NCBI RefSeq assembly: GCF_002263215.1
Contig: NZ_NLFK01000009.1
Span: 33,794-97,793, forward strand
Reading direction: 5' to 3'
DNA from: Actinobacillus seminis
GTDB taxonomy: Bacteria > Pseudomonadota > Gammaproteobacteria > Enterobacterales > Pasteurellaceae
Length of the DNA stretch: 64,000 nt
This document shows positions 1 through 11,682 of this stretch, one piece after another (position 1 is the first letter of the stretch; every line of letters starts with the position of its first letter). The notes beneath the pieces are model-generated. The model ran no database searches. It saw only the letters and a program-made list of their open reading frames with translations, and was not told the origin of the DNA. Both the position numbers and the translations under genes were made by a program.

Positions 1-1691
1 TTTTTACGCAAGGCAATCGTTTGCTTAACCTCCTCAAATAATGCTCGGTCAAATTCATCCCATTTCAACCAAGCCATCTCATTATCCTGACAATAGGCAT
101 TATTATTGCCCCATTGGGTATTACCAAATTCATCTCCCGCCAATAACATAGGAGTACCATTTGCCAATAACAAAGTGCGTAATAACGCCATTTTGCTAAA
201 AAAACGACTGCGCATTACTTGCTCGGAAAGCCCATCCGTACCTTCAATACCATGGTTATAACTGTAGTTTTCATTTCTGCCATCACGGTTTTCTTCCCCA
301 TTCGCCAGGTTATGCTTCTCGTTATAACTTACCGCATCATGTAACGTAAAACCGTCATGGGAGGTAATAAAATTAATCGAATGATGCGGCTTACGATTAC
401 CCCGTTGATAAAGATCACTTGAGCCCGCAAAGCGCTCGACAAAGGCGCCTAACTCACCACTTTGCCACAACCAAAAACGCGAAATATCATCCCTAAATCG
501 ATCATTCCATTCAGCAAAATACGCCGGGAAATTCCCCACTTGATAGCCATATTCGCCAATATCCCAAGGTTCGGCAATAAATTTACGCCCTTGTAAACGC
601 GGCTCAATGGCAATATCGTGGAATAATTGCGCCTGTGCATGATAATTCGGCGTTTCGCGTCCTAAAACGGTAGCTAAATCAAAACGGAAACCATCCACAT
701 GGCATTCTTCCACCCAATAGCACAAACAATCCAATACCCATTTTCGGCTCATTGAATGCGATAAATTCAGCATATTGCCGCATCCTGTCCAGTTCAAATA
801 CCTCCCTTGTGCGTCTTTCCAATAGTAATAATCATCGTCGATTCCACGTTGGCTAAAAGTCGGATACCCTTGTTCCGATTCGGCGGTATGATTAAATACT
901 ACATCCAAAATCACTTCAATTCCCGCCTGATGCAAGGCTTTGACCATGGTTTTAAACTCATACAAAGGTGAACTGCCTGCTTTACCCGACCAATATTTAG
1001 GCTCCACCGCAAACATTGCCAACGGGTTATAACCCCAATAATTTTGCAATTGTTTTTGCTGCAAATGCGGTTCATCAATAAAATAATTTATTGGCAATAA
1101 CTCTATCGTAGTAATACCCAAATTTTGCAAATAAGCAATGGATGTCGGATGAGCTAATCCTGCATAGGTACCGCGAAGCGCTTTAGGTAAAGCGGTTTGT
1201 AATTGGCTAAATCCTTTGACATGCAACTCATAAATAATCGTATTCGCCCACGAAACATCAGGAAATCGATCCGCTTCCCAATCAAAATCCTCCATCTCAA
1301 TTTTTGCTTTAGGCGCCACTGCCGCATTATCACGCCAATCACTCAATTCAAACCAAGCCCGTTTTTCCGCGCTACTTAAATCCGGTTTTCCCTCTACAAC
1401 CTTAGCATAAGGATCGAGCAATAATTTTTGCGGATTAAACCAAGGTTCATCACCATACACCCGATAACCGTAACGTGTTCCCTGTGTGATATCCGATAAC
1501 CAAATATGCCAAATATCCTTGGTTTTCTGCGTTAACTCAAAACGCGTTTCCCGCTCATTTTCATCAAACAAGCAAAGCTCAACCCGACTTGCTTTGGAAG
1601 AAAACAAGCTAAAATTCAGCCCCGTTCTTCGTTTTTCTATCCGCACCGTACAGCCCAACGGATAAGGCACGCCGACACCCACTTTGCTCAT
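1..1691 (-). CDS. glgX: glycogen debranching enzyme GlgX (3' end beyond window)
   Basis: Cytoplasmic GH13 enzyme that removes alpha-1,6 branches from phosphorylase-limited glycogen. Reading the minus strand from 1691 gives MSKVGVGVPYPLG, an N-terminal CBM48-like part, then GH13 signatures VILDVVFNHT, DGFRFDLA (nucleophile Asp) and INFITSHDGFTLHD. About 563 codons are present and the C-terminus lies beyond position 1. An alternative ATG at 1724 has no ribosome-binding site; the ATG at 1691 has AAGGAA about 12 bases upstream, so the start is not certain. It lies downstream of glgB in the same direction, as in the Haemophilus glycogen operon, where glgC, glgA and glgP usually follow. Confidence 0.93.
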   Translation of the reverse strand, partial: MSKVGVGVPYPLGCTVRIEKRRTGLNFSLFSSKASRVELCLFDENERETRFELTQKTKDIWHIWLSDITQGTRYGYRVYGDEPWFNPQKLLLDPYAKVVEGKPDLSSAEKRAWFELSDWRDNAAVAPKAKIEMEDFDWEADRFPDVSWANTIIYELHVKGFSQLQTALPKALRGTYAGLAHPTSIAYLQNLGITTIELLPINYFIDEPHLQQKQLQNYWGYNPLAMFAVEPKYWSGKAGSSPLYEFKTMVKALHQAGIEVILDVVFNHTAESEQGYPTFSQRGIDDDYYYWKDAQGRYLNWTGCGNMLNLSHSMSRKWVLDCLCYWVEECHVDGFRFDLATVLGRETPNYHAQAQLFHDIAIEPRLQGRKFIAEPWDIGEYGYQVGNFPAYFAEWNDRFRDDISRFWLWQSGELGAFVERFAGSSDLYQRGNRKPHHSINFITSHDGFTLHDAVSYNEKHNLANGEENRDGRNENYSYNHGIEGTDGLSEQVMRSRFFSKMALLRTLLLANGTPMLLAGDEFGNTQWGNNNAYCQDNEMAWLKWDEFDRALFEEVKQTIALRK

Positions 1692-1746
1692 TTTCTTACT
1701 GCTTTCCTTAATGGTATTACGCATTTACATTCGCTTATTTTTACGC

Positions 1747-2055
1747 TTATTCTTGCGTTTTTTTCACCGCACTTTTTCTCACGCGACCTTTTGCTTGCAC
1801 ACCGGTTGTCGTAGCCACTGAAGTTGTCGATTTATCTTCTATCGCCACTGCTTCCACTTTTCGCGTTTTACTTCTCGTCACACGCGTTTTTGTCGCCGTT
1901 TTTTCCACATTAACATCAGCAACGAGCTGATGCTCCGCTTGGTTTTTAGTCGCCGTTTTTGCGGTTGTACGTTTTACGCTTGTTTTTTTCACCGGCGTTT
2001 TTTCCACCGTCTCTACGACGCTATCTGCCTCTGCAGTTGCGTCTTTCCTTGTCGT
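1747..2055 (-). other. -1 frame continuation of glgB: Lys/Thr/Ala-rich tail
   Basis: From the codon whose first base is 2055 the -1 frame of glgB is open for 102 codons and then stops at 1747. The peptide is a low-complexity basic tail made of KKT/VKRTTAKT-like segments, resembling the tail that glgB begins to encode just before its zero-frame stop. At the junction the sequence reads GTA AAA AAA CGA, so an A-AAA-AAA heptamer lies in the correct phase for -1 slippage; one extra A in the run would also fuse the frames. The fused protein would have 845 residues. A GTG at 2007 could start a separate 86-residue protein, but nothing suggests independent translation. Confidence 0.55.
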
Positions 2056-4283
2056 TTTTTTACTGTTGTCCGTTTTTTAGCCACATTTTTTTTCGCCTTT
2101 TTTAGCTTTAAATAAACAGTGGCAAGTGGCGGAATGACCAAACTAAGAGAATGGGTTTTGCCATGGCTTTCGATTTCTTCGGTCACTAATTTACCCACAT
2201 TTGCTACATTAGACCCTTTATAAACGCCGGCATCGGAATTGATAATTTCTTCATATTCCCCCACGATATTTACGCCAAAACGATAAGCATAACGAGGTAC
2301 CGGCGTAAAGTTACTCACCACAATAATCGGCTCTCCCTGACGGCTGCGACGTTCAAAGACGAACACCGAATTTGTGGCATCATCTGCTACCAGCCATTCA
2401 AAACCGGCAGGATCATTATCCAATTCGTACAATGCCGCTTGTTGTTGATAAGTGCGGTTCAAATCTCTCACAAAATCTTGCACACCTTTATGCCAACCGC
2501 CGCCAAATTCATCTTCCAACAAATACCAATCTAGGCTTTCTTGATAATTCCACTCGCGCCCTTGGGCAAATTCATTGCCCATAAACAACAATTTTTTGCC
2601 CGGATACCCCCACATATAGCCATAATAAGCACGCAAATTCGCAAATTGTTGCCATGCATCTCCCGGCATTTTGCCCAATAAGGAATATTTGCCATGCACC
2701 ACTTCGTCATGAGAAAGAGGCAACACAAAATTTTCGCTATATTGATACATCATACCGAAAGTCATTTGATTGTGATGATATTGACGGTAAATCGGATCTT
2801 TTTGCATATACGACAGCGTGTCATTCATCCATCCCATATTCCATTTAAAATTAAAGCCTAAACCGCCCTCATTCAAAGGATGGCTAACGCCGGCAAAGGA
2901 GGTCGACTCCTCTGCAATCGAAATTACTCCGGCGATTTCTTTTTGGATAATCTCGTTGATATGTTTTAAAAACGCAATTGCCTCTAAATTTTCGCGCCCT
3001 CCATATTGATTTGGGATCCATTGCCCATCCGCGCGACTATAATCACGATAAATCATCGACGCAACCGCATCCACCCGAATACCGTCCAAACCGAAACGCT
3101 CTAACCAATATAAGGCATTGCTTGCCAAGAAATTTTTCACTTCATGGCGTCCATAGTTATAAATCAAAGTATTCCAATCTTGGTGATAACCTTCACGCGG
3201 ATCGGCATGTTCATAAAGCGCAGTACCGTCAAATGCCGCTAACCCGTGGGTATCGCTTGGAAAATGTCCCGGCACCCAATCTAAAATCACATTAATCCCC
3301 GCTTGGTGCGCTTTATTAATTAAACGTTTGAAGGCTTCCGGCGAGCCAAAGCGACTAGTTGGCGCATAAAGCCCGATCGGTTGATAGCCCCAAGAACCAT
3401 CAAACGGAAATTCCGACAACGGTAAAAATTCAATATGCGTAAAGCCCATTTCTTTCACATAAGGAATTAATTCTTCAGCAATTTGATCGTAATCCAACCA
3501 ATAATTATTGGCTAAGTTACGCCGCCACGAGCCTAAATGCACTTCATAAATCGATATCGGTTGATCCGCCTGATTCGCTTTTCGACGTTGCTCTGTCATG
3601 GCAACAATATCCGGCAACGCGCCGATTTGCGAGGCGGTATCCGGACGCAATTGCGAACTAAATGCATAAGGATCGGCTTTGAGACGCAGTTGATCGTTGC
3701 AGTCTAATAATTCAAATTTATACAATTGCCCAAGGGAGGCTTTTGGCAAAAATAATTCCCAAATCCCCGTCGATTGATGACGTCGCATAGGGTTACGACG
3801 CCCATCCCAATAGTTAAAATCTCCCACCACAGAGACGCGTTTGGCATTCGGCGCCCATAAACGGAAATTCACCCCCGTGACACCGTCACATTCCATAAAG
3901 TGCGCCCCTAAAATTTCATAAGGTCTTAAATATGAACCTTCGGCAAAGAACCAATTATCCAAATCACTCATCATGGGATGGAAACGATACGGATCTTCAA
4001 CAATTTGTGATTCATTCCCCCAAAATACTTGTAACCGGTAAGCAAAAAAACTTCTCGTATCCGGCACAACGGCGGTAAAAAAACCTCGCTCATCAACACA
4101 ATTTAACTCACAAATGGCTTGATGCGTTTCTTTATTCAATACCACCACTCGACTCGCATCGGGCAATATCGCTCTAATTTCAATCCCCTGTTCTGTTTCA
4201 TGCATCCCTAATACCGCAAAAGGATCCCCATGGCGACCGGCAAAAAACGCATCAATTTCCGCTTGTGAAACTAATTTGTTCAT
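2013..4283 (-). CDS. glgB: 1,4-alpha-glucan branching enzyme GlgB
   Basis: Transfers alpha-1,4-glucan segments to make alpha-1,6 branches in glycogen. The 756-residue product has an N-terminal branching-enzyme module, a CBM48 ([18 protein letters not shown]), and a GH13 barrel with [10 protein letters not shown] (nucleophile), SIAEESTS (acid/base Glu) and [11 protein letters not shown] (third Asp), then a beta C-domain. The family is usually about 730 residues; here a basic tail rich in Lys, Arg and Gln follows the normal end ([10 protein letters not shown]). The zero-frame stop comes 13 codons after a run of seven A (minus strand), and the -1 frame stays open for another 102 codons with matching composition (separate entry). 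It starts 11 bases after the malQ stop and belongs to the same operon. Confidence 0.96.
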   Translation of the reverse strand: MNKLVSQAEIDAFFAGRHGDPFAVLGMHETEQGIEIRAILPDASRVVVLNKETHQAICELNCVDERGFFTAVVPDTRSFFAYRLQVFWGNESQIVEDPYRFHPMMSDLDNWFFAEGSYLRPYEILGAHFMECDGVTGVNFRLWAPNAKRVSVVGDFNYWDGRRNPMRRHQSTGIWELFLPKASLGQLYKFELLDCNDQLRLKADPYAFSSQLRPDTASQIGALPDIVAMTEQRRKANQADQPISIYEVHLGSWRRNLANNYWLDYDQIAEELIPYVKEMGFTHIEFLPLSEFPFDGSWGYQPIGLYAPTSRFGSPEAFKRLINKAHQAGINVILDWVPGHFPSDTHGLAAFDGTALYEHADPREGYHQDWNTLIYNYGRHEVKNFLASNALYWLERFGLDGIRVDAVASMIYRDYSRADGQWIPNQYGGRENLEAIAFLKHINEIIQKEIAGVISIAEESTSFAGVSHPLNEGGLGFNFKWNMGWMNDTLSYMQKDPIYRQYHHNQMTFGMMYQYSENFVLPLSHDEVVHGKYSLLGKMPGDAWQQFANLRAYYGYMWGYPGKKLLFMGNEFAQGREWNYQESLDWYLLEDEFGGGWHKGVQDFVRDLNRTYQQQAALYELDNDPAGFEWLVADDATNSVFVFERRSRQGEPIIVVSNFTPVPRYAYRFGVNIVGEYEEIINSDAGVYKGSNVANVGKLVTEEIESHGKTHSLSLVIPPLATVYLKLKKAKKNVAKKRTTVKKRQGKTQLQRQIAS

Positions 4284-4294
4284 AAAATCCTCAC

Positions 4295-6397
4295 TTATTT
4301 GTGTCGAGCCGAATTAATTCGGGTTAAAAATGACGGAATATAATCATTACTAAATAACCCTTCCAAGGTATAAGGCAGCTTTTTCCGCCAGTTCGGATAT
4401 TCGGTTGAAGTTCCCGGCAAATTAAAGGAAACTTCTTGATTTAATAAATTTTCTAACTGAACGCCGATCAATTGGCTTCGGCTTTCAGCAACATATTGAT
4501 GAATCATATCATTGAGATGATCGTGCATAGCCATTGACAAGGCATCACCGGCATAATCCGGCGGTAAATAATGATCACGACGCAAGGTATTTAAAATCGC
4601 TTGTTTATCAATCACCCGCCGATCATATTTTTGACGCAAAAAATCCGCACTTAAAATGCCTAAATCCGCAAATAATTGTAAATCGCGACAATGCCAGAAA
4701 CCGGCAAGTGATGGCACATCATGGGTACCAATAGTGGCAAAAGCGTTTAATGGAAATGCTTGATTATTTGGAAATTGTTGATCGCGCTGTTCAAAATACA
4801 ACACAAAATAAGAAAAAATCGATAACGCTTTTAATTTTAACCGCACTTCATCCGGCACCGTTCCCAAATCTTCTCCGATAATCAAACAACGATAGCGCTG
4901 ACTTTCAATGGCAAGTACTGCCATCAATGCCTCAAAGGCACAGCGCACATATAACCCATCCGCCGCCGTTTTCCCCTCAGGAATTAGCCACAAGCGGAAC
5001 AAGCCCATAATATGATCAATGCGCAACACACCGAAATGGCGCATATTCGCGCGTAACATCTCAATAAAAGGTTGAAAACCGCGCGCTTTTAATTCCATCG
5101 CATTATAAGGCGGAATATTCCAATTTTGCCCCACCGGACCAAGCGGATCGGGCGGTGCGCCAACGGAAACATTAACGCAATACAAACTTGGATCAGACCA
5201 CACATCCACGCTGCCGCGCGAGCTGCTTACCGCTAAATCACCATAAAGCCCCAGCGCCATGCCAAAGGTTAAACAATCCGCTTGCAATTGCGCCAACTGC
5301 ACCGCAGTGATCCACTGCAACCACGCATAAAACATCACTTTTTCTTGGTGCTGTGTCAGCAGTGCATCACGTTGTTCAACACTTAACTGTTGCCATTCTT
5401 TCCGCCAGCCGAGCCAGCCAATTTGATTTTCATCCTCCGGCATTTTATCGTGTTCCAAACTGTCTAAAACGTTAAACAATCCTTGCAACAACAAATCTTC
5501 CCCTTCACATTGCACAAAGGCAGCAAAGGCTTCACGGCGAGCGTTAATTTTGGCGGTTTTACTGCGTTTGAAAAAATTAAACAATTTTTCTAACGCTCTT
5601 ATTTTAAGCTGATGCACACCGCTGTAATTCACTAATTCTTCGGCACGCAATGCCCTCAATTGTTGTTGAATTTCCTCTGTGGCAAACCATGATTGTACGG
5701 ATTTGCACAATTTAAATTCCGGCAATTGATCAATGGCGAGATAAAGATAATTTAACCAACGACGGGAAGAAGAACTATAAGGACTTGCCCATTCCGGCAC
5801 CGATGGATACAACAAATGCAGCGGATTGATGCCGATAAAATCGGCGCCAAATTTGACCGCACTTTTTGCCAAATAGGCTAAATCGGCAAAATCCCCAATC
5901 CCCCAATTTCGTTCAGAACGCAAACTATAGACTTGCACATTCAATCCCCAAACTTTTTTCTGTGCAAACACTGGCGGCTGATAAACCGTGGACGGGCTGA
6001 CTAATAGACGCAAACGATATTGCTGCTTGGCGGCAACTAAAATCAACGAATAATAACCGAAAGATAAAGGCGGTAAGGAAAGAACGGATGTCAAAGAAGA
6101 AGTTTGTTCAAAAACGGATTGCCCGTTTTCAGCAGTGATTGTAACATAAACAGCGACACATTGAGGCAAATTTAAAGGCGCGGTATCGTACGTTATCGGT
6201 TCGCTTTCCTGAACAACGATAACATCATCAAACCGTTCGCCATTCCCCTGCACTCCCCCGCCCGTTGAACGCAACACTTGCGTAAAATAAGCCACGCTTT
6301 CCGGATTGGCATAAATTAACTGTCCGTCAATATCATAATGAGACAAGGCAATACCTAAAGTTTCAGCTTCATACTGTAATTGCTCCGCCATATTCAT
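4295..6397 (-). CDS. malQ: 4-alpha-glucanotransferase (amylomaltase) MalQ
   Basis: Disproportionates maltodextrins, linking maltodextrin use to glycogen turnover in the cytoplasm. GH77 signatures are visible: [46 protein letters not shown] (nucleophile Asp), [12 protein letters not shown] (acid/base Glu) and [12 protein letters not shown]. The start chosen is the ATG at 6397 ([10 protein letters not shown]), which has GGA seven bases upstream; TTG codons upstream in frame are unlikely. At 700 residues it is normal for the enterobacterial/Pasteurellaceae type. It is the first visible gene of the malQ-glgB-glgX operon, the gene order known from Haemophilus. A Haemophilus uptake sequence lies within it near 5852. 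Confidence 0.95.
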   Translation of the reverse strand: MNMAEQLQYEAETLGIALSHYDIDGQLIYANPESVAYFTQVLRSTGGGVQGNGERFDDVIVVQESEPITYDTAPLNLPQCVAVYVTITAENGQSVFEQTSSLTSVLSLPPLSFGYYSLILVAAKQQYRLRLLVSPSTVYQPPVFAQKKVWGLNVQVYSLRSERNWGIGDFADLAYLAKSAVKFGADFIGINPLHLLYPSVPEWASPYSSSSRRWLNYLYLAIDQLPEFKLCKSVQSWFATEEIQQQLRALRAEELVNYSGVHQLKIRALEKLFNFFKRSKTAKINARREAFAAFVQCEGEDLLLQGLFNVLDSLEHDKMPEDENQIGWLGWRKEWQQLSVEQRDALLTQHQEKVMFYAWLQWITAVQLAQLQADCLTFGMALGLYGDLAVSSSRGSVDVWSDPSLYCVNVSVGAPPDPLGPVGQNWNIPPYNAMELKARGFQPFIEMLRANMRHFGVLRIDHIMGLFRLWLIPEGKTAADGLYVRCAFEALMAVLAIESQRYRCLIIGEDLGTVPDEVRLKLKALSIFSYFVLYFEQRDQQFPNNQAFPLNAFATIGTHDVPSLAGFWHCRDLQLFADLGILSADFLRQKYDRRVIDKQAILNTLRRDHYLPPDYAGDALSMAMHDHLNDMIHQYVAESRSQLIGVQLENLLNQEVSFNLPGTSTEYPNWRKKLPYTLEGLFSNDYIPSFLTRINSARHK

Positions 6398-6481
6398 CTT
6401 TATTTCCAACAACAATAAAAACCGGATAATGAATACATTGTAAACAGATAAACGGAAAAATTACAATGCCTTTAATCAAAA

Positions 6482-6928
6482 TTAGTGATCTTCATCAACA
6501 TATTCAAACCAGTCAATCACCTCTTTTTCATGAATTCCATTTTCCACCATCACGCCGGCTAATTTTACTGAGTTCGGATCGCCGGAAATAAGCGGATGCC
6601 AATCAAAGAGCGGTTTATTTTCATACAATAATCGATAGGCACAGGTTTTCGGCAACCAAGCAAAATCGGGCAAATTTTCCTTGGTCAATTTGGTACAATC
6701 GGCTTCCAATTGAAAACGTAAGGAATAATGACCGCACTTTCCACTGTCTAAATCAAGCAAATTACAGGCAATGCGGGTAAAATACAAGCGCCGGCGGCGC
6801 CCGTGTCCCTCGATAAATTTACGATAGCAGCATTTACCACAACCGTCACACACCGCTTCCCACTCCGCCTCGTTCATGTCCGGCAGCGATTTATGCTTCC
6901 AAAATTCCTTAGCTAAAGCAGCCATCAT
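6482..6928 (-). CDS. ycgN: YcgN-family (UPF0260) cysteine-cluster protein
   Basis: A 148-residue cytoplasmic protein of the UPF0260/YkgJ family. The Cys-rich segment CDGCGKCCYRKF near residues 27-38, together with later Cys residues (IACNLLD, GKCGHY, ADCTKL, KTCAYR), fits the metal or Fe-S cluster binding proposed for this family; the biochemical role is unknown. It follows thiI with an 8-base gap and shares its direction, so the two are probably cotranscribed. An uptake sequence lies in the gene near 6733. Confidence 0.85.
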   Translation of the reverse strand: MMAALAKEFWKHKSLPDMNEAEWEAVCDGCGKCCYRKFIEGHGRRRRLYFTRIACNLLDLDSGKCGHYSLRFQLEADCTKLTKENLPDFAWLPKTCAYRLLYENKPLFDWHPLISGDPNSVKLAGVMVENGIHEKEVIDWFEYVDEDH

Positions 6929-6936
6929 TTTCTCAC

Positions 6937-8394
6937 TTAGTTATGCGGTTGACGAAATACTTTGATATTTGAAAAACCATTTTCTTTCAAATACAACGCC
7001 TGTAATTTACTCATCACGCCACGCTCACAATACAACAAATATTGTTTACTCTGATCCAGCTCGCCGAAATGTGAAGATAATTTATAAAATGGCATTAACA
7101 GCACCTGATGGCTATCAATTTCCAAGGGATTTTCATCGGTTTCTTCCGAGCTGCGAATATCCAGAATAATGTCATTTTCCGCCAATGTAGAAACCGTATC
7201 CACGGTCATCACGTCTTTTTCCGTTTGTTCTGCAATTTGACGAATGTCCAAATATTGCGCATTTTGCACCGCACTTTCCAACACAGAAAAATCAAAATGC
7301 CCTTCTTCTTGTTCAATTTTGGCTTTAACGGCTTTGACCGTCGGATTTTTTGAAATCACGCCACAAAATTCCGGCATTGATTTAGCAATATCATCAGTAC
7401 CAATCTTTTTCGCCATGGCAATAATTTGTTCCTTATCATGGGTGATCAATGGACGCAACACCAAACAATCCGCCGCCTCATCAATTAAACGCAAATTGGT
7501 TAAGGTTTGGCTGGAAACTTGTCCCAAGGCTTCACCGGTGACAATCGCTTGAATACCAAAACGTTCGGCAACTTTACCCGCTGCTCGCACCATCATGCGT
7601 TTTAACACGACGCCCATCTGACCGTTATCGACTTTTTCTAAAATTTCGCCGACCACCGCTTCAAAATCAATCGCCACAAAACGTACTTTATGAGAACCGC
7701 TATAGCGATTCCAAATATGATACGCCATTTGTTTCACCCCAATTTCATGAGCAGCACCGCCAAGATTAAAGAAACAATAATGCACTCGGCAACCGCGACG
7801 AATAAGCATATAACTGGAAACGCCGGAATCAAAGCCGCCGGAAATCAAAGATAACACATCTTCTTGCGTCCCTATCGGATAGCCACCTATGCCTTCATAA
7901 CGCGCTTTGACCAACAACATTTTATCTTGATCAATTTCAATGCGCACCGTGACATCCGGTTTACTTAATTGCACTTTGGCGCCGGCAATATGCTGATTTA
8001 ACCCGCCGCCCACATAACGTTCCACATCCAATGAGCTAAACTGATGTTTACCTTTGCGTTTTACGCGGACACAAAAGGTTTTATTTTCCAATTGGGAAGC
8101 TACATCCGCCAGAGTATATTCAAAAATGTCATGTAAGGCAGCAAACGGTTTCTCTTCTACTTGTAAGAAATGATGAATGCCGGGAATACGTTGTAATAAC
8201 TCGATTAAGTGCGGTTGATTTTCTTCATTTTTTAACCGCACTTCAATGTAATCCCAATGTTTAATCACTGCCACAGAATCATCATATTTATGCAATACAT
8301 TGCGAATATTACCGGTCAGAATTTTGATAAAACGTTTCCGTACCGATTCGCTTTTAATCATAATTTCAGGAAAAAGTTTAATAATAAATTTCAT
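6937..8394 (-). CDS. thiI: tRNA 4-thiouridine synthase ThiI with rhodanese domain
   Basis: Adenylates U8 of tRNA and transfers sulfur to give s4U8; also supplies sulfur for the thiazole of thiamine. The 485-residue protein has an N-terminal ferredoxin-like/THUMP region, a PP-loop ([16 protein letters not shown], about residues 180-195), the conserved Cys in [12 protein letters not shown], and a C-terminal rhodanese domain whose active-site loop reads [10 protein letters not shown]. This is the long, enterobacterial form. Divergently arranged with xseB across a 120-base region. Confidence 0.96.
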   Translation of the reverse strand: MKFIIKLFPEIMIKSESVRKRFIKILTGNIRNVLHKYDDSVAVIKHWDYIEVRLKNEENQPHLIELLQRIPGIHHFLQVEEKPFAALHDIFEYTLADVASQLENKTFCVRVKRKGKHQFSSLDVERYVGGGLNQHIAGAKVQLSKPDVTVRIEIDQDKMLLVKARYEGIGGYPIGTQEDVLSLISGGFDSGVSSYMLIRRGCRVHYCFFNLGGAAHEIGVKQMAYHIWNRYSGSHKVRFVAIDFEAVVGEILEKVDNGQMGVVLKRMMVRAAGKVAERFGIQAIVTGEALGQVSSQTLTNLRLIDEAADCLVLRPLITHDKEQIIAMAKKIGTDDIAKSMPEFCGVISKNPTVKAVKAKIEQEEGHFDFSVLESAVQNAQYLDIRQIAEQTEKDVMTVDTVSTLAENDIILDIRSSEETDENPLEIDSHQVLLMPFYKLSSHFGELDQSKQYLLYCERGVMSKLQALYLKENGFSNIKVFRQPHN

Positions 8395-8514
8395 AATCTC
8401 AATACATTAACAGGTTAACGAAAAAAATTTGCGCTATTGTAACACTATTTTTTAACAACGCCGCAAAAATAAAGTACAATGAGGAGTTTATACATTTAAC
8501 TGAAGGAGCAATCA
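8395..8514. promoter_or_regulatory. divergent intergenic region thiI / xseB
   Basis: AT-rich 120-base gap between two divergent operons, so it must hold both promoters. A TTTGCG...TATTGT-type stretch near 8430-8445 and TACAAT near 8475 are plausible promoter parts for xseB; the xseB start is preceded by GAAGGAG. No operator-like repeat was seen. Confidence 0.4.
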
Positions 8515-8763
8515 ATGGCACGTCAAGCAAAACAAATGCCTCCGGCAGATTTTGAAAGCACACTGTCCCAACTGGAAACCCTTGTTTCGCATTTGGAAAG
8601 TGGCGAATTACCGCTGGAAGATGCGTTGAAAGCATTTGAAAACGGGATTAAATTAGCGCAATTAGGACAAGAACGCCTCCAATCGGCAGAACAACGTATT
8701 CAAATTTTATTGCAAAAAAGCGACAGCGCAGCATTAACAGATTATCAGCCGGATGAAGAATAG
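8515..8763 (+). CDS. xseB: exodeoxyribonuclease VII small subunit XseB
   Basis: Small subunit of exonuclease VII, which degrades single-stranded DNA. The 82-residue product shows the family core [32 protein letters not shown] followed by a helix ending in the family-typical acidic C-terminus. The start follows a strong GAAGGAG site. It is the first gene of an operon with ispA and dxs, the arrangement common in gammaproteobacteria. Confidence 0.95.
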   Translation: MARQAKQMPPADFESTLSQLETLVSHLESGELPLEDALKAFENGIKLAQLGQERLQSAEQRIQILLQKSDSAALTDYQPDEE

Positions 8764-8773
8764 GTGAATGTGT

Positions 8774-9664
8774 ATGTACCGCTTTGCTGAAGATTTAACC
8801 CACTTCCAACAACGCATTAATGGTTTTTTAAACGCGCAATTTGAGCAAATAAACAGTCAACCGTCACCCTTGGCAGATGCTATGAAATACGGTTTATTGC
8901 TTGGCGGAAAACGCATTCGTCCATTCTTAGTCTATGCTACCGGACGGATGCTGGGCGCCGAGATCAATCAATTGGATTATGCGGCGGCGGCGATTGAATC
9001 TATCCATGCCTATTCGTTAATTCACGACGATCTGCCCGCAATGGATAACGATAAATTGCGGCGCGGACAGCCTACGTGTCATATTGCCTTTGACGAAACG
9101 ACAGCCATTTTAGCCGGTGATGCGTTGCAAGCCTTTGCCTTTGAAATGATTAGCAAAGCGACCGCACTTTCTGCAGAACAAAAAATTGCGTTAGTGCAGG
9201 TATTAAGTCATGGTGCCGGCGTGCAAGGCATGTGTTTGGGACAAAGTTTAGATCTCTTAGCGGAACATCAACAAATTGATTTAGCCCAATTAGAACGCAT
9301 TCACCGCAATAAAACCGGCGCTTTGCTTTCAGCAGCTCTTAAAATGGGCGTGATTTGTTCTCCACATTTTGCCGATCCCGCGGTACTTGCACCGCTAACC
9401 CGTTATGCAGCAGCGATCGGCTTAGCGTTTCAAGTGCAAGATGATATTTTAGATATTGAAGGGGAAAGCGCGGTGATCGGAAAAACGGTAGGCGCGGATT
9501 TGATGGCAGATAAAAGCACTTATCCTAAATTATTAGGTCTTGCCGGCGCAAAACAAAAAGCATTGGATTTATACCAACTGGCGCTTAATGAATTAACGGA
9601 TTTGCCTTTTGATACGAGTGCATTGCGCGCGTTAGCCGAATTTGTCGTTAACCGTAAAAGTTAA
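8774..9664 (+). CDS. ispA: farnesyl diphosphate synthase IspA
   Basis: Condenses IPP with DMAPP and GPP to make farnesyl diphosphate for quinone and undecaprenyl lipids. The two Asp-rich motifs are present: first DDLPAMDND (about residues 84-92) and second QDDILDIEG, together with GGKRIRPFLV. ATG codons at 8768 and 8774 are both possible; AGGTGA eight bases before 8774 favours the latter. Only a few bases separate it from xseB, implying translational coupling. The length of 296 residues is normal. Confidence 0.95.
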   Translation: MYRFAEDLTHFQQRINGFLNAQFEQINSQPSPLADAMKYGLLLGGKRIRPFLVYATGRMLGAEINQLDYAAAAIESIHAYSLIHDDLPAMDNDKLRRGQPTCHIAFDETTAILAGDALQAFAFEMISKATALSAEQKIALVQVLSHGAGVQGMCLGQSLDLLAEHQQIDLAQLERIHRNKTGALLSAALKMGVICSPHFADPAVLAPLTRYAAAIGLAFQVQDDILDIEGESAVIGKTVGADLMADKSTYPKLLGLAGAKQKALDLYQLALNELTDLPFDTSALRALAEFVVNRKS

Positions 9665-9693
9665 CTAAACCCTGTAATTAAAATAACGATATT

Positions 9694-11562
9694 ATGCAAA
9701 ACTACTCTTTATTATCATTCATTAATTCGCCCGACGATTTACGTCTTTTAGAGAAAGAACAACTTCCCCAAGTCTGCCGGGAGTTGCGCAGTTATTTGTT
9801 AGAAACCGTGAGTCAAAGCAGCGGTCATTTAGCATCCGGATTAGGCACGGTTGAGTTGACAGTAGCATTGCACTATGTATTTAAAACTCCGTTTGATCAA
9901 TTATTATGGGACGTGGGACATCAAGCCTATCCGCACAAAATCCTGACCGGGCGTCGGGATAAAATGTCAACCATTCGTCAAAAAAATGGTATTCATCCGT
10001 TTCCTTGGAGGGAAGAAAGCGAATTCGACGTATTAAGCGTCGGACATTCCTCGACTTCTATCAGTGCCGGATTAGGCATTGCCATTGCCGCCCAACGCGA
10101 AAATGCCGGTCGAAAAACCGTGTGTGTCATTGGTGATGGTGCCATTACCGCCGGTATGGCATTTGAAGCGCTAAATCATGCCGGCGCCTTGCATACGGAT
10201 ATGTTGGTGATTCTAAATGATAATGAAATGTCGATCTCGGAAAATGTCGGCGCACTGAATAATCACCTCGCCCGCATCTTATCCGGTTCGCTGTATTCGT
10301 CTTTACGCGAAAGCGGCAAAAAAATCCTCTCCGGCGTACCGCCGATTAAAGAATTCGTAAAAAAAACCGAAGAACACGTAAAAGGATTAGTCTCGCCACT
10401 TGGTACCATGTTTGAACAATTAGGATTTAATTACATTGGTCCGATTGATGGGCATAATATTGATGAATTAATCACAACCTTGAGCAATATGCGCTCCTTG
10501 AGCGGTCCACAATTTTTGCATATTCGTACCAAAAAAGGAAAAGGCTACGCACCTGCCGAACAAGATCCGATTGGTTTTCATGGTGTGCCGAAATTCGATC
10601 ATTTAAGCGGAAAGTTGCCAAAATCGTCAACGCCAACCTATTCGCAAATTTTTGGCAAATGGCTATGCGAAATGGCGGAACAAGATCCCCAATTAATTGG
10701 GATCACGCCGGCAATGCGCGAAGGTTCCGGTTTAGTTGAATTCTCCAACCGTTTCCCTGAACAATATTTTGATGTTGCCATTGCCGAACAACATGCTGTC
10801 ACCTTTGCCGCCGGTTTAGCGATCGCCGGTTATCGTCCAGTCGTGGCAATTTATTCCACGTTCCTACAACGGGCTTACGATCAATTAATCCATGATGTCG
10901 CCATTCAAAATCTGCCCGTATTATTTGCCATTGATCGTGCCGGCGTTGTCGGCGCTGACGGACAGACCCATCAAGGCGCCTTTGATATTAGCTTTATGCG
11001 CTGCATCCCGAATTTGATGATTATGACGCCAAGTGATGAAAACGAATGTCGCCTAATGTTGTACACCGGTTATCATTGTGGTCAACCTGCCGCAGTACGT
11101 TACCCGCGTGGCAATGCTATCGGCGTAGAATTGGAACCGTTGCATAGCTTGGAGATAGGCAAATCCCGCTTCGTGCGCCAAGGGGAAGAGATTGCCATTT
11201 TAAATTTCGGCACCCTGTTGCCAAATGCCTTGCATATAGCGAAAAAATTGAATGCGACCTTAGTTGATATGCGTTTTGTTAAGCCGCTGGATACAGAACA
11301 ATTACAATTTTTAGCCAAAAATCACCGCACTTTTGTGACAGTAGAGGAAAATGCCGTTCAAGGTGGCGCCGGCAGCGCTGTTGCCGAATATTTAAATGCG
11401 CAGCAGCTTGAAGTGAAATTATTGCAACTGGGTTTACCGGATTTCTTTATCCCACAAGGAACACAACAAGAAATCTTAGCGGATTTACAATTAGACGCGG
11501 CAGGAATTGAGCAACAAATCGAAAAATTTTTACAAAAAATAAAAATTTTTAATTTTTTGTGA
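9694..11562 (+). CDS. dxs: 1-deoxy-D-xylulose-5-phosphate synthase Dxs
   Basis: Thiamine-diphosphate enzyme making DXP from pyruvate and glyceraldehyde-3-phosphate, the first step of the MEP isoprenoid pathway. The ThDP-binding segment [18 protein letters not shown] with downstream NDNEMSIS, the central transketolase domain ([15 protein letters not shown], with the conserved Glu) and the C-terminal domain are all intact in 622 residues. Last gene of xseB-ispA-dxs, so prenyl-chain supply genes are cotranscribed. A Rho-independent terminator lies about 90 bases downstream. Confidence 0.96.
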   Translation: MQNYSLLSFINSPDDLRLLEKEQLPQVCRELRSYLLETVSQSSGHLASGLGTVELTVALHYVFKTPFDQLLWDVGHQAYPHKILTGRRDKMSTIRQKNGIHPFPWREESEFDVLSVGHSSTSISAGLGIAIAAQRENAGRKTVCVIGDGAITAGMAFEALNHAGALHTDMLVILNDNEMSISENVGALNNHLARILSGSLYSSLRESGKKILSGVPPIKEFVKKTEEHVKGLVSPLGTMFEQLGFNYIGPIDGHNIDELITTLSNMRSLSGPQFLHIRTKKGKGYAPAEQDPIGFHGVPKFDHLSGKLPKSSTPTYSQIFGKWLCEMAEQDPQLIGITPAMREGSGLVEFSNRFPEQYFDVAIAEQHAVTFAAGLAIAGYRPVVAIYSTFLQRAYDQLIHDVAIQNLPVLFAIDRAGVVGADGQTHQGAFDISFMRCIPNLMIMTPSDENECRLMLYTGYHCGQPAAVRYPRGNAIGVELEPLHSLEIGKSRFVRQGEEIAILNFGTLLPNALHIAKKLNATLVDMRFVKPLDTEQLQFLAKNHRTFVTVEENAVQGGAGSAVAEYLNAQQLEVKLLQLGLPDFFIPQGTQQEILADLQLDAAGIEQQIEKFLQKIKIFNFL

Positions 11563-11649
11563 ACTATTTTTTTTATTTCGAGTCTCAGTTAATGCCAGTG
11601 CACTGCAAATGCGGTCGTCTTTTTTAAATTTCTCTTATATAAGACCTCC

Positions 11650-11682
11650 CCGCTATTCAACTGTTTTGAATAGCGGTTTTTT
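11650..11682 (+). terminator. terminator of xseB-ispA-dxs
   Basis: Inverted repeat CCGCTATTCAA ... TTGAATAGCGG (with CTGT plus flanking T in the loop) followed directly by six T. It is placed to end the dxs transcript, and marks the boundary between the core and the decayed island. Confidence 0.85.

Noticed and set aside
2372..3295. Plus-strand frames opposite glgB
   Set aside because: Antisense shadows of a conserved enzyme; no start signals or families.
8399..8635. 78-codon minus-strand frame opposite xseB
   Set aside because: Antisense to xseB and the promoter region, with no family or ribosome-binding site.
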